DNA from: Salegentibacter sp.
GTDB taxonomy: Bacteria; Bacteroidota; Bacteroidia; Flavobacteriales; Flavobacteriaceae
NCBI GenBank assembly: GCA_024635795.1
Contig: JAGXIH010000005.1
Location: forward strand, 34,483-98,482
DNA length: 64,000 nt
Direction of reading: 5' to 3'
Position 1 is the stretch's first letter. Each line of letters opens with the position of its first letter. The notes below the pieces were generated by a model. The model made no database searches, was not told the origin of the DNA, and was given only the letters and a program-made list of their open reading frames with translations. Shown here piece after piece: positions 9,109 through 18,835 of the stretch. A program made the translations under genes and the position numbers.

Positions 9109-10062
9109 ATGCTAAAAACAACGGTCTCTTTACTTTTTATTTTTTCTGTGATATTTCAAACCAGGGCTCAGTATACCGAGACTATCAATTCCAATAGACC
9201 AGGCGAATCCCAGGGTGCCTTTGCGGTTGGTAAAAATGTTCTTCAACTGGAAGCCGGCGTATTTATGGGCAACGACAATCATTCTCTTTATTATACAGAT
9301 ACCGACATCCTGGGCGCAAGTTATGGCCTAAGATTCGGATTCCTGACCGAGATCCTGGAGTTAAACTTTTTCGGATCTTTTCAGCAGGAAAAAACATTAC
9401 TCTCCAGGGGAGTAGTTGAGGAAGAATTTGAAAGAGCTAATTTCAAACAAAATACAATTGGTGCGAAATTCCTGCTTTTTGATCCATACCGAAGCTTAGA
9501 AGAAGATAAGCCCAACTTATACAGCTGGAAGGCAAACCAGGGTTTTAAATGGAAGACACTAATTCCCGCTATTTCTGTTTATGCGGGCGCAAATTTCTCC
9601 TGGTGGGATAACCCTTATATGTTCGAGGGAGAGTCTGTTATTAGCCCAAAAGCTACTATAATCACCCAAAATAATTGGGGACGCTGGGTTTTAGTGATCA
9701 ATATAATTGGCGATAAATTCACTGAAGAATATCCTACTTATGCCGGCATAGCTACCCTAACTCACGCCATCACTCCAAAGTTTGCAGTATTTGGTGAATA
9801 CCAGGGTTTGGTAAGCGACATCTACGCCGACGACCTTTTTAGAGGCGGCGCTGCCTATCTTTTCGGAAAAGATTTCCAGTTGGATATATCTGGACTAATC
9901 AATGTTAAGGACACTCCCTCCCGCTGGCAGGTAGCAGCAGGGATTTCTTATAGAATGGATATGCATAAAGATGAGGAATATATCGAGGAAGATGAGGAAA
10001 CCAGATTGCGGTATGAAGAAGGAGAATTCATCGAGAAAGGCGAAAGCGAAGAGCAAAAATAG
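9109..10062 (+). CDS. Outer-membrane beta-barrel protein, phenol-degradation (MetA-pathway) transporter-like
   Basis: Signal peptide at residues 1-20 (LLFIFSVIFQTRAQ, cleavage after RAQ). The mature part begins TINSNRPGESQGAFAVGKNVLQLEAG, the typical start of the PF13557-like outer-membrane family, followed by alternating strands with aromatic residues. The C-terminus (about 285-317) is an unusual run of Glu and Lys (EEYIEEDEETRLRYEEGEFIEKG), probably periplasmic. The name MetA-pathway is only a family label; the substrate is unknown. Monocistronic: its own promoter element upstream and a perfect palindromic terminator downstream. Confidence 0.75.
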   Translation: MLKTTVSLLFIFSVIFQTRAQYTETINSNRPGESQGAFAVGKNVLQLEAGVFMGNDNHSLYYTDTDILGASYGLRFGFLTEILELNFFGSFQQEKTLLSRGVVEEEFERANFKQNTIGAKFLLFDPYRSLEEDKPNLYSWKANQGFKWKTLIPAISVYAGANFSWWDNPYMFEGESVISPKATIITQNNWGRWVLVINIIGDKFTEEYPTYAGIATLTHAITPKFAVFGEYQGLVSDIYADDLFRGGAAYLFGKDFQLDISGLINVKDTPSRWQVAAGISYRMDMHKDEEYIEEDEETRLRYEEGEFIEKGESEEQK

Positions 10063-10080
10063 ATTAGAATACTTACCGGG

Positions 10081-10118
10081 AATATAAAAGGTGGCTGAGA
10101 TCAGCCACCTTTTATATT
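10081..10118. terminator. Bidirectional terminator between convergent genes
   Basis: Perfect 18-bp inverted repeat around a 2-nt centre; outer arms are A/T (AATATAAAA ... TTTTATATT) and the core is GGTGGCTGA/TCAGCCACC. It serves the barrel gene on one side and the acyltransferase-like PLP gene on the other. Confidence 0.85.
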
Positions 10119-10136
10119 GAAATATTTAAACGTTCC

Positions 10137-11399
10137 TTATTTTCTGGCCATAGCAGCCTCAACTGAAGCAGATAATCTTTTGTAAGTACCATTTTCAAGC
10201 CGCTCCCGTATCGCAGTAAAAGCAACTAAGGTCTCTTCCACATCCTGAAGGGTATGACTAGCTGTAGGGATCATTCTTAAGAGGATCATTCCTTTAGGAA
10301 TTACCGGATACACAACAATTGAGCAGAATACCCCGTGGTTTTCCCTAAGGTCTTTTACCAGGGCCATAGCCTCAGGAATACTACCTTTAAGATATACCGG
10401 GGTTACACAACTTTGGGTAGTTCCAATATCAAATCCGCGTTCTTTTAAGCCATTTTGAAGGGCATTTACATTTTCCCAAAGCTTATCCTTAAGTTCGGGC
10501 ATGGTGCGTAGCATATCCAAACGTTTCAATGCTCCAACCACAAGTTGCATTTGGAGAGATTTGGCGAACATCTGCGAACGCAGGTTATATTTTAAATAAT
10601 CTATTATTTCTTTATCGGCAGCAATAAATGCACCTGTACTGGCCATAGCTTTGGCGAAAGTAGCGAAGTAAACATCTATTTCATCCTGTACGCCCTGTTC
10701 TTCACCGGCTCCTGCACCGGTTTTCCCAAGGGTTCCGAAACCGTGAGCATCGTCAACAAATAAGCGGAAGTTATATTTTTTCTTCAGCTCAACTATTTCC
10801 CTAAGTCTTCCTTGCTCCCCGCGCATTCCAAAAACACCTTCTGAAATAAGCAAAATTCCTCCTCCGGTTTGCTCAGCTATTTTGGTAGCACGTTGCAAAT
10901 TCTTTTCGATACTTTCCATATCGTTATGCTTGTAGGTAAATCGCTGCCCAAGGTGTAGCCTTACTCCATCTATAATACAAGCGTGTGCATCTACATCGTA
11001 AACAATAACATCGGATTTGGAAACAAGGGCATCGATGGTAGAAACCATTCCCTGATAACCAAAATTAAGAAGGTAGGCAGACTGTTTATGTACAAAGGAG
11101 GCTAGCTCATCCTCCAGGCGCTCGTGCAAGCTGGTATGCCCACTCATCATTCTGGCACCCATAGGATATGCAGAACCGTATTCGGCGGCAGCTTCAGCGT
11201 CTACCTTTCGAACTTCAGGGTGATTAGACAGCCCTAAATAATCGTTTATACTCCAGGTGATTACATCTTTTCCTCTAAACTTCATCCTATTGGAAATCGG
11301 GCCTTCCAGCTTTGGGAAAACAAAATAGCCCTCAGCTTGCTCTGCCCATTTTCCTAGTGGTCCTTTATCTTTATAAATTTTATCAAATAAGTCTTTCAT
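10137..11399 (-). CDS. Alpha-oxoamine synthase family PLP enzyme (SPT/KBL-like); candidate cysteate fatty-acyltransferase of sulfonolipid synthesis
   Basis: Condenses an amino acid with an acyl-CoA with loss of CO2 in families of this type (serine palmitoyltransferase, KBL, AONS). Visible: substrate-entry segment SINDYLGLSNHPEV, FGYQG, DAHACIIDG, FVDDAHGFGTLGKTG (PLP-contacting Asp and His) and the Schiff-base lysine in ATFAKAMASTG. Start taken at the ATG giving MKDLFDKIY; the longer in-frame start is a TTG lying close to a -7 promoter element. The neighbouring gene upstream is a cysteine-synthase-type enzyme. That adjacency is what is expected for cysteate synthase plus cysteate acyltransferase, which make the capnine base of gliding bacteria. 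Serine palmitoyltransferase is the main alternative. Confidence 0.8.
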   Translation of the reverse strand: MKDLFDKIYKDKGPLGKWAEQAEGYFVFPKLEGPISNRMKFRGKDVITWSINDYLGLSNHPEVRKVDAEAAAEYGSAYPMGARMMSGHTSLHERLEDELASFVHKQSAYLLNFGYQGMVSTIDALVSKSDVIVYDVDAHACIIDGVRLHLGQRFTYKHNDMESIEKNLQRATKIAEQTGGGILLISEGVFGMRGEQGRLREIVELKKKYNFRLFVDDAHGFGTLGKTGAGAGEEQGVQDEIDVYFATFAKAMASTGAFIAADKEIIDYLKYNLRSQMFAKSLQMQLVVGALKRLDMLRTMPELKDKLWENVNALQNGLKERGFDIGTTQSCVTPVYLKGSIPEAMALVKDLRENHGVFCSIVVYPVIPKGMILLRMIPTASHTLQDVEETLVAFTAIRERLENGTYKRLSASVEAAMARK

Positions 11400-11449
11400 C
11401 GATGATTTTTTAACTAGCCGCAAAAATACTTAAAATAGAATCAACTGTA

Positions 11450-11457
11450 CAAAGTTA
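11450..11457 (-). promoter_or_regulatory. TAnnTTTG (-7) promoter element
   Basis: TAACTTTG on the minus strand, about 50 nt before the ATG of the oxoamine-synthase-like gene. It lies after the terminator of the upstream gene, so the two PLP genes probably have separate promoters. Confidence 0.5.
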
Positions 11458-11479
11458 TTTTTTGGCCTTTATTTTTTAT

Positions 11480-11513
11480 AAAAAACAAAGGCATCCCGTG
11501 CTCCGGGATGCCT
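11480..11513 (-). terminator. Rho-independent terminator
   Basis: 10-bp stem AGGCATCCCG/CGGGATGCCT with a 5-nt loop. On the minus strand it is followed by TTTGTTTTTTATAAAAAA. It ends the cysteine-synthase-like gene before the next PLP gene begins. Confidence 0.8.
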
Positions 11514-11542
11514 TGATATTTCTGCTGTATGTAATCAAAATT

Positions 11543-12583
11543 TTACTTTATAAATTCTATCTCTTGAGCAGCGGCTTCATTTTGAGTATCAAAAAAGCCT
11601 TGCTCCTGCATCCAGTTATCGTTATAGATCTTACTCATATATCTTGAACCGTGATCAGGGAAGATAAGCACTACATTGCTGTTCTCATCAAATTCACCAT
11701 CCCGGGCAAGTTGTTTTAGTCCCTGCATTGCAGCACCGCTGGTATAGCCAACAAACAAACCTTCTGTTTTTGCAAGTTCACGGGCAGTATGTGCACTTTC
11801 CTCATCGGTAACTTTTACAAATTTATCGATGGCATCGAAATCTGTAGCAGTTGGGATAAGGTTTTTCCCAAGTCCTTCAATGCGATAAGGATAGATCTCC
11901 TTAGCATCAAATTCCCTGGTTTCGTGGTACTTTTTAAGAACTGAGCCATAAGCATCAATTCCAATTACTTTAACCTCAGGGTTTTGTTCCTTCAGATAAC
12001 GCGCGGTTCCGGAAATTGTACCTCCTGTACCACTACAGGCTATCAGGTGAGTGATTTTTCCTTCTGTTTGTTTCCATATCTCAGGGCCGGTACTGCTAAA
12101 GTGAGCATCAATATTCAGCTCATTAAAGTACTGATTGATATAAACCGAACCTTTTATTTCCTGATGTAACCTCTTAGCCACTTCATAATAAGACCTGGGA
12201 TCGTCAGCCGCTACGTGAGCCGGGCAAACATAAACCTTAGCTCCCATAGTCTTCAGCATATCAATCTTATCGTTAGAAGATTTTGAGCTAACTGCCAAAA
12301 TACATTCATATCCCTTAATGATACTCACCATTGCAATACTAAAACCGGTATTTCCGGAAGTGGTTTCAATAATGGTATCACCCGGTTTCAAAATGCCTTT
12401 TCTTTCAGCTTCTTCGATAATATATAATGCGATGCGATCTTTGGTGGAGTGTCCCGGATTAAAGCCTTCTACTTTCGCGAAAATATCGCCTTTAATTCCT
12501 TTAGTGATTTTTTTAAGTTGAATGAGGGGCGTATTACCTATTAATTGTAACACGTTATCATAAACTTGCAATTCTTCTTTCAT
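11543..12583 (-). CDS. Cysteine synthase / cystathionine beta-synthase family PLP enzyme; candidate cysteate synthase
   Basis: Fold-type II beta-replacement enzyme of 346 residues. Start [12 protein letters not shown]; the PLP lysine is K48 in [15 protein letters not shown] at 75-80 binds the cofactor and substrate carboxylate, and SGTGGTISG (about 186) holds the PLP phosphate. The motif around the lysine differs from the common cysteine synthase form (NPxxSVKDR). There is no CBS regulatory domain. Next downstream on the same strand is an alpha-oxoamine synthase, as expected for a sulfonolipid pair in which this enzyme would make L-cysteate using sulfite. A plain cysteine synthase or CBS remains possible. 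Confidence 0.8.
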   Translation of the reverse strand: MKEELQVYDNVLQLIGNTPLIQLKKITKGIKGDIFAKVEGFNPGHSTKDRIALYIIEEAERKGILKPGDTIIETTSGNTGFSIAMVSIIKGYECILAVSSKSSNDKIDMLKTMGAKVYVCPAHVAADDPRSYYEVAKRLHQEIKGSVYINQYFNELNIDAHFSSTGPEIWKQTEGKITHLIACSGTGGTISGTARYLKEQNPEVKVIGIDAYGSVLKKYHETREFDAKEIYPYRIEGLGKNLIPTATDFDAIDKFVKVTDEESAHTARELAKTEGLFVGYTSGAAMQGLKQLARDGEFDENSNVVLIFPDHGSRYMSKIYNDNWMQEQGFFDTQNEAAAQEIEFIK

Positions 12584-12598
12584 AAATGAAGTTCTTTA

Positions 12599-12606
12599 CA
12601 AAATTA
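12599..12606 (-). promoter_or_regulatory. TAnnTTTG (-7) promoter element
   Basis: TAATTTTG on the minus strand, 15 nt upstream of the cysteine-synthase-like start codon. Confidence 0.5.
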
Positions 12607-12675
12607 ATATACTGATTTTTCAAAATTGAAAAAGTTCAGATTGCAAACCGGCCAAAGTTAAGGCAAATTTTTTAA

Positions 12676-14802
12676 TTATTCAGTTATTCCTTCTAAATCC
12701 AAAAGAAAAGCATACTCCTCTGCGACTTCTTTCAAAGCTTCAAATCTTCCTGAAGCTCCCCCGTGCCCTGCTTCCATATTGGTGTGGAACAACAACTTAT
12801 TATTATCTGTTTTCATGTCCCGCAATTTAGCCACCCATTTTGCCGGTTCCCAATATTGTACCTGGGAATCGTGAAGTCCGGTGGTAACCAGCATATTTGG
12901 ATAGTCCTGTGCCGTTACATTATCATACGGGGAGTAAGACTTCATATACTCGTAATATTCCAGGTTATTAGGATTCCCCCATTCATCATATTCCCCGGTA
13001 GTTAGTGGGATACTGTCATCCAGCATCGTTGTCACAACATCTACAAATGGTACTGCAGCGATCACTCCGTTATAAAGCTCAGGAGCCATATTCACAACTG
13101 CCCCCATCAATAATCCACCGGCAGAACCTCCCATGGCGTAAAGATGCTCTTCGGAAGTATATTTTTCTTCGATTAGATGTTTAGAAACATCAATAAAATC
13201 GGTAAAGGTGTTCTTTTTCTTGAAGAGTTTTCCATCCTCATACCAGTTGCGGCCAAGGTACTCCCCTCCTCTTATGTGTGCAATAGCATAAATAAAGCCT
13301 CGGTCAAGCAAACTTAACCGAACAGAAGAAAAGTAAGGGTCTATTGTAGAACCATAAGAACCATAGGCGTACTGAAGCACAGGATTTTTACCGTTTTTCT
13401 CCATTCCTTTCCGATAAACCAAAGAAACCGGCACTTTTGTGCCATCGGCAGCGGTAGCCCAGATCCTTTCAGAAGTATAATTGTCTTTATCGAAATTTCC
13501 GCCTAAAACCTCCTGTTCTTTAAGGACGGTCTTTTCACCGGTTTTCATATTGAAATCTATCACCGAAGTTGGAGTTGTAAGCGAATTATAAGTATACCTT
13601 AATATCTCTGTATCAAACGATGGATTTATTGAAGTATATGCCGTGTAGGTTTCATTATCAAAAGGAATATAATATTCCTTGTCGCCATCCCATCTGCTTA
13701 TTCTTATTTTATTAAGCCCGTTATTGCGTTCACTCACCACAAGATATTCCTTAAAAATATCGATGTCTTCCAGAAGAAAATCTTCCCGGTGTGGAATTAC
13801 ATCGGTCCAGTTTTCACTTGAGGTAGCATCTACCGGGGTTTTCATCAGTTTAAAATTGGTCGCATCATCTTTATTGGTGAGGATATAAAAATGATCTCCA
13901 AAATGAGAGATGCTATATTCCATCCCCCGTTCACGATCCTGGATAACTTTAAATTCCCCATTAGGATTGTCGGCTTTTAGAACCCGATATTCCGTAGTTA
14001 AGGTACTGGCGGAACCAATAATTATATAATCCCAGGATTTTGACTTATAGACATAAGTATTGAAGGTTTCGTCCTCTTCTTCATAAACCAGTTCATCTTC
14101 AGAAGCATCGGTGCCTAAAACGTGTTTATAGATCCTGAAAGACCTAAGCGTCTGGTCGTCCTTTTTGGTATAAAAAAGTGTTTTATTGTCACTGGCCCAG
14201 GTAGAGCCTCCGGTGGTATTGTCTATTTTATCTGATAGGATCTCGCCGGTTTCCAGATTTTTAACCTGAATGGTATATTTCCTTCGGCTAACGGTATCTA
14301 CCCCAAATGCGACGAGTTTATTGTCCTCGCTCACATTGAGTCCTCCAAGGCTGTAATAATCATGACCTGCGGCCTTCTCATTTACATTGAACATCACCTC
14401 TTCAGGAGCATCAAGGCTATCTTTCTTCCGGGAATAAATCGGGTAATCATAACCCTTTTCAAAACGAGTTAAATACCAATAGCCGTTTAACTTATATGGC
14501 ACCGACTTATCATCTTCCTTAATTCGGGATTTCATCTCCTCAAAAAGTTTCTCCTGAAACTCTTTGGTGTGTGCTGTCATCTTCTCGTTATATTCATTTT
14601 CACGTTTCAGATAGTCAATTACATCAGGGTTTTCCCTGTTATTCATCCAGTAATAATCGTCTATCCTTACATCTCCATGAAATTCCAATTTCTCAGCTAT
14701 TTTCTTAGCTTTAGGAGGTAAAATTTCCTGTTTCAATTCACTAGTGTTTTGGGCGGTGGCAAAGGTAAGGCTTCCAAATAAAATAAATAATAATGTTTTC
14801 AT
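12676..14802 (-). CDS. S9A prolyl oligopeptidase family serine peptidase (oligopeptidase B-like)
   Basis: Exported peptidase cutting short peptides, probably after basic residues if oligopeptidase B-like. Signal peptide MKTLLFILFGSLTFATAQ, then the S9 start VRIDDYYWMNNRENPDVIDYL, a seven-blade beta-propeller (about 80-430) and the alpha/beta hydrolase domain. Catalytic Ser is in GGSAGG (about residue 560), Asp in TTGLHDSQV (about 645) and His in EAGHGG (about 680). FAYxYGSYG-type motif QYAYGSYGSTIDPYF is present. 708 residues, normal length, all active-site residues intact. It stands alone on the minus strand, divergent from ybaB. Confidence 0.92.
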   Translation of the reverse strand: MKTLLFILFGSLTFATAQNTSELKQEILPPKAKKIAEKLEFHGDVRIDDYYWMNNRENPDVIDYLKRENEYNEKMTAHTKEFQEKLFEEMKSRIKEDDKSVPYKLNGYWYLTRFEKGYDYPIYSRKKDSLDAPEEVMFNVNEKAAGHDYYSLGGLNVSEDNKLVAFGVDTVSRRKYTIQVKNLETGEILSDKIDNTTGGSTWASDNKTLFYTKKDDQTLRSFRIYKHVLGTDASEDELVYEEEDETFNTYVYKSKSWDYIIIGSASTLTTEYRVLKADNPNGEFKVIQDRERGMEYSISHFGDHFYILTNKDDATNFKLMKTPVDATSSENWTDVIPHREDFLLEDIDIFKEYLVVSERNNGLNKIRISRWDGDKEYYIPFDNETYTAYTSINPSFDTEILRYTYNSLTTPTSVIDFNMKTGEKTVLKEQEVLGGNFDKDNYTSERIWATAADGTKVPVSLVYRKGMEKNGKNPVLQYAYGSYGSTIDPYFSSVRLSLLDRGFIYAIAHIRGGEYLGRNWYEDGKLFKKKNTFTDFIDVSKHLIEEKYTSEEHLYAMGGSAGGLLMGAVVNMAPELYNGVIAAVPFVDVVTTMLDDSIPLTTGEYDEWGNPNNLEYYEYMKSYSPYDNVTAQDYPNMLVTTGLHDSQVQYWEPAKWVAKLRDMKTDNNKLLFHTNMEAGHGGASGRFEALKEVAEEYAFLLDLEGITE

Positions 14803-14828
14803 ATTAAGCTGTTAAGTTGGTAATTTAG

Positions 14829-14836
14829 TAAATTTG
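14829..14836 (+). promoter_or_regulatory. TAnnTTTG (-7) promoter element
   Basis: TAAATTTG, giving a predicted leader of about 24 nt for the YbaB gene. Confidence 0.55.
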
Positions 14837-14864
14837 CGGATAAAAAAATTAAAAATCAGAATTT

Positions 14865-15188
14865 ATGTTTGGAGATATGATGGGTATGATGAATAAGATC
14901 AAGGAAACCCAGGAGAAAGTTGAAGCAACCAAAGAGAGACTTAAAACGGTAAGTTTTGAGGAGAAATCCAGCGATGGTTTATTACAAGTTACCATTACTG
15001 CGGCAAGGGAAATTAAAAATATCAGCATTGCCGATGAGTTACTGGAAGATAAGGAGCAACTGGAAGATTATCTTGTGCTTACTTTAAATAAGGCCATTGA
15101 ACGCGCTTCTAAAATGCACGAAGTCGAAGTCGCTGCCGTTGCGAAAGACGGTATGCCGGATATTCCGGGCCTTGATATGTTTAAATAG
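14865..15188 (+). CDS. YbaB/EbfC family nucleoid-associated protein
   Basis: Small homodimeric DNA-binding protein that coats the nucleoid. 107 residues: Met/Gly-rich start [20 protein letters not shown] leading into a long helix, the strands [18 protein letters not shown] (about 40-57), a second helix with [13 protein letters not shown], and a Gly/Pro/Met-rich end [12 protein letters not shown], all characteristic of the family. In many bacteria ybaB lies beside dnaX-recR; here it stands alone with its own promoter element and a strong terminator. Confidence 0.93.
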   Translation: MFGDMMGMMNKIKETQEKVEATKERLKTVSFEEKSSDGLLQVTITAAREIKNISIADELLEDKEQLEDYLVLTLNKAIERASKMHEVEVAAVAKDGMPDIPGLDMFK

Positions 15189-15204
15189 GTGTCGTTTAAG
15201 TTTT

Positions 15205-15246
15205 ATAAAACAACGCCCCCGCTACTTAGCGGGGGCGTTGTTTTAT
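15205..15246. terminator. Bidirectional terminator
   Basis: 19-bp inverted repeat with a GC core (AACGCCCCCGCT / AGCGGGGGCGTT) and A/T flanks giving a U-tract on either strand; it separates convergent ybaB and the threonine aldolase gene. Confidence 0.92.
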
Positions 15247-16271
15247 AGTTCAATCTGCTCGAGAACTCCCAGAAACTTCTTGTGCATTTCTTCTGAATAG
15301 TCAAGATGAGTGACAATTCTAAGTTTTCCCTGTCCCATATTACTTATACGGATGTTTTTCTTCTGAAGTTCTTTCATAAAATTTTCCTCCTTTGAGGCAT
15401 CACGAAGATAAAAGATCACGATATTAGTTTCTACCTCTTCCACAAGCCTCACATAATTCTGACTATCCAGGGTTTTACCAATAGCTGAAGCTCTTTTATG
15501 GTCTATTGCCAATCGGTCTATATGATGATCCAGAGCATACACCCCGGCAGCAGCCATAAAACCAACCTGCCGCATTCCGCCACCAAGCACTTTCCTAACA
15601 CGCATAGCACCTTTCATTAATTCCTTGTTACCAATAAGCACCGACCCCATCGGAGTTCCCAGCCCCTTTGACAAACAAACCGAAATGGTATCAAACAATT
15701 TCCCATAATCTTTAGGATCTTCATTTTTTGCTACAAGTGCATTAAAAAGTCGGGCGCCATCCAGATGAAGTCCTAAGCCGTGCTTGTTGCAAAGCTTACG
15801 AATCTCTTTGATCTCATCCATGTTGTAACAGGCACCGCCACCTTTATTGGTAGTGTTTTCCAAACAAACGAGGCTTGTTAGCGGACTATGATAAAAATCG
15901 GGCGGATTGATATTTTCCTCAATCTGTGCCGCCGTTATCATGCCGCGGTCTCCATCAACAAGTTTACAGGAAACACCACTATTAAAGGATGCTCCGCCGC
16001 CTTCATAGTTAAAAACATGTGCCCATTTATCGCAAATTAACTGCTCTGCCGGTTGGGTATGTAGTTTTATTGCGGCCTGATTGGCCATACTTCCGGTAGG
16101 AAAAAACAAAGCCTCATCCATCCCGAACATCTTAGCCAGCTTTGCTTCCAGGGCATTAACCGTTGGGTCTTCCTTATAGACATCATCCCCAACTTCGGCA
16201 CTCATAATCGCTTTCAACATCCCGCTGGTAGGTCTTGTAACCGTATCGCTTCTTAAATCAATTTCTTTCAT
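15243..16271 (-). CDS. ltaE: Low-specificity threonine aldolase
   Basis: PLP enzyme splitting threonine/allo-threonine to glycine and acetaldehyde. Start MKEIDLRSDTVTRPT is the family hallmark (an ATG two codons earlier is also in frame). FPTGSMANQAA, HLDGARLFNA and the Schiff-base lysine in SVCLSKGLGTPMGSVLIG (about residue 200) are present; 342 residues is standard. It lies about 50 nt downstream of the metalloprotease gene on the same strand with a small palindrome in between. Confidence 0.92.
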   Translation of the reverse strand: MKEIDLRSDTVTRPTSGMLKAIMSAEVGDDVYKEDPTVNALEAKLAKMFGMDEALFFPTGSMANQAAIKLHTQPAEQLICDKWAHVFNYEGGGASFNSGVSCKLVDGDRGMITAAQIEENINPPDFYHSPLTSLVCLENTTNKGGGACYNMDEIKEIRKLCNKHGLGLHLDGARLFNALVAKNEDPKDYGKLFDTISVCLSKGLGTPMGSVLIGNKELMKGAMRVRKVLGGGMRQVGFMAAAGVYALDHHIDRLAIDHKRASAIGKTLDSQNYVRLVEEVETNIVIFYLRDASKEENFMKELQKKNIRISNMGQGKLRIVTHLDYSEEMHKKFLGVLEQIEL

Positions 16272-16286
16272 AAACATTCCTTTGTC

Positions 16287-16306
16287 ATTTCCGTGCAGAC
16301 GGAAAT
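16287..16306. repeat. Short intergenic palindrome
   Basis: ATTTCCGT-GCAG-ACGGAAAT, a perfect 8-bp stem without a following T-run. It resembles the GTCATTyCCG...CGGrAATCC type of dispersed intergenic palindrome rather than a terminator. Confidence 0.5.
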
Positions 16307-16325
16307 CCTATTATTACCTATTCAA

Positions 16326-18737
16326 TCAAATTTCATTACTAAAACACTGAAAACTCCCAATAGGGCTACCGTCAGGAATTTTAGGTGCTGTACTTTCAAT
16401 TTTAAAATCTTCCGGATTTTCTCTGAATTGCTTAATCTCCCGGAGCATTTGTTTTTCCATAGCAGTTTCCCGTCCAGATAGCCATTTTCCCAGATCATCT
16501 ATTGCTGAATTTGTTATCGCTTTCACCTGGGGAGTGGCCTTCTTATTCACGGCTAATGCAAGCAAGTGCTCGAATACAGTATAATTTACAGCCTCCTGCA
16601 CAGTTTTTTGATAATTATCCCGATGAGTGGATCTTATTGTCCCTGAAATAAGTTCCTCCAGCACGTCCTGCAATCCCAGCTGGTTATTATCTACAGCTTT
16701 TTGTTGGACGAGCCTTGCTGCTCTTTCAGGGTGTAATAAAAGGCTAAGGCTCATTTCTGCCGCAGTAACCGGGGCGCCTAAAACATCAAAAGCGACTCCT
16801 GTATTGCTTTTGAAAGATTCCCTGCTTCGGTTAAAACCGAAGGCACGTGGCGGGAAAAGACCTAGTTTAGACTCAGGAATACTAAGAGTTTCAGCTTTAA
16901 GCGTGTTTAAAAATCCATCCAGGGCTTTTTTCTGGGCACCAGGATTCAGGGTTTCCCAAATTTTCTCATTCCCACCTTTAACAGCATAATTATAATCCAT
17001 ACCACCAATCAGCTTCACGGCAGCTTCGGTTTGATACCTGTGAAAGAAATAGAGCGGCACAAATACATCTTCCAAAACCGAATAAGGCTCATCGGTACGA
17101 ATATTATCTTCAGAAAAATTCTGAATAGCCTTTTTCCTAATTTCTAGAACCTTCTCAAGTTCTTCGGTTGCATCTTTACCATTATCCCATAAATGAGCTC
17201 TCACGTGGGCTCCACCCTGTGCCCGGGCATCAGCATCAGAAATAAACTGAATGCCTTTATTATGGGCTTCAGCAATAACCGAATTCAGAAATTCTCTCTC
17301 TGAGGTGTTTTCAGGAATATCGGCATAGGAATATTTTACCGTGATCTTATCCCACGCCCCCATTCCGGTGGCATAAGCATTACTGAAATCAATTTCTCCA
17401 TTATTTAAACTGAATTGCGGATGCGGATAATCCATCACCGAGCTTCTTCCCGATGGGCTGGCCGCAAAATTATGAGTAAAACCAAGGGTATGTCCAATCT
17501 CATGAGCCGAAAGCTGGCGGATTCTGGCAAGAGCCATTTCCATCATCTTTTGGTGATTCTGGTCGTTTTCGGCAAAAGGCCTGTTCATAAGGGCTTGGGC
17601 AATCATAAAGTCCTGGCGAATGCGTAAACTCCCCAGGCTCACGTGGCCTTTAATAATCTCTCCCGTTCTGGGATCTACCACGCTCGCACCATAGCTCCAG
17701 CCGCGGGTAGATCTATGCACCCACTGGATTACATTATAGCGTACATCCAGGGGATCGGCATCTTCGGGCAGCATTTTAACCTGAAATGCATTTTTATAAC
17801 CTATTTCTTCAAAAGCTTCATTCCACCATTTTGCTCCGTCCAACAAAGCAGATCTTACCGGCTCCGGAGTTCCTGGATCCAGGTAATAGACAATAGGTTC
17901 TTCAGCCTCGCTGATCTCTGCCTGGGGATCCTTCTTCTTCAATCGGTGTCTTATGGCAAAACGTTTTTCGATGGGTTCATACACCGGACTGGCATAGTCC
18001 AGGTAAGAAATATGTATAGCGCCACTTCTGGGATCAAAAATCCTTTTCTCATAGCCTTCATCAGGAAGTTTTACAAAAGAGTAATGCTGTATCACACTAA
18101 TATTTTTTGAATCGGGAACCACCGTTTGCAGTGTTCTTCCTTTGGGTTCCCCTTCAAAAGTAAGCAAAGCTTCAAATTCCACATTTTCAGGGAAAGCTTT
18201 TGTGCGCTCCATAGAAAGTGCACTTTTCTTTTTTTCCAGTTTATAGGTGCCGTATTCTCCTTTTTTTAACCGTTCTGAAACGCCGAAGGCATCCTGCATT
18301 AAAAAAGGGGTGAAATCAATAATATAAACCCCATCCTTTTGCTCTTTGATCTCAAAACCAAAGATCACTGAGTGGGCAAAGGCCTGCTCCACACTTTTTC
18401 TTTCGAGAGAATTATCGGTTTCTGCACGGTATTTTTGATTGGGTTGGATAAGCAGAAGTTTGTTCCCCGCTTTCAAAAATTTAACCACAACTCCGCCACC
18501 TAGTTTTCCGCGGTCCAGGCCAACATCATTGGAGCCTATTCCGCTGGTGAGAAAATGGGTATATAAAAATTCGGTATCTAACTTATCTACCTCGAGATAA
18601 ATCTCATCTTCCTTTTCATTATAATGAAAATCAAAAAAACCATCATACGATTCTAAATTTTCTTTTTCTGATAAAAACTGGGCAATACCAAATTGTGAAA
18701 TACTGAGGAACAACAAAGTAATGAGAAGTCGATGCAT
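16326..18737 (-). CDS. Zinc-dependent metalloprotease, exported (DUF5117/DUF4953 type)
   Basis: 803 residues with signal peptide MHRLLITLLFLSISQFGIAQ. The N-terminal third (about 30-260) corresponds to the DUF5117-type region with FLYTHFLTSGIGSNDVGLDRG. The catalytic zinc site HEIGHTLGFTHNFAASP lies near residue 412, an extended HExxHxxGxxH metzincin-like motif. It is followed by SSVMDYPHPQ, resembling a Met-turn. Large Bacteroidota families with this architecture are secreted or periplasmic peptidases of unknown substrate. It is divergent from prfB; no promoter motif was clear. Confidence 0.88.
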   Translation of the reverse strand: MHRLLITLLFLSISQFGIAQFLSEKENLESYDGFFDFHYNEKEDEIYLEVDKLDTEFLYTHFLTSGIGSNDVGLDRGKLGGGVVVKFLKAGNKLLLIQPNQKYRAETDNSLERKSVEQAFAHSVIFGFEIKEQKDGVYIIDFTPFLMQDAFGVSERLKKGEYGTYKLEKKKSALSMERTKAFPENVEFEALLTFEGEPKGRTLQTVVPDSKNISVIQHYSFVKLPDEGYEKRIFDPRSGAIHISYLDYASPVYEPIEKRFAIRHRLKKKDPQAEISEAEEPIVYYLDPGTPEPVRSALLDGAKWWNEAFEEIGYKNAFQVKMLPEDADPLDVRYNVIQWVHRSTRGWSYGASVVDPRTGEIIKGHVSLGSLRIRQDFMIAQALMNRPFAENDQNHQKMMEMALARIRQLSAHEIGHTLGFTHNFAASPSGRSSVMDYPHPQFSLNNGEIDFSNAYATGMGAWDKITVKYSYADIPENTSEREFLNSVIAEAHNKGIQFISDADARAQGGAHVRAHLWDNGKDATEELEKVLEIRKKAIQNFSEDNIRTDEPYSVLEDVFVPLYFFHRYQTEAAVKLIGGMDYNYAVKGGNEKIWETLNPGAQKKALDGFLNTLKAETLSIPESKLGLFPPRAFGFNRSRESFKSNTGVAFDVLGAPVTAAEMSLSLLLHPERAARLVQQKAVDNNQLGLQDVLEELISGTIRSTHRDNYQKTVQEAVNYTVFEHLLALAVNKKATPQVKAITNSAIDDLGKWLSGRETAMEKQMLREIKQFRENPEDFKIESTAPKIPDGSPIGSFQCFSNEI

Positions 18738-18835
18738 TTGCCTGATTTTTTTGAAAAGCTAAAACTATAAAATTATCGTTAAATACTTTCCTGTAGCTGC
18801 CTTTAATTCTATTTTTACGCTAAAATTATTACTAC

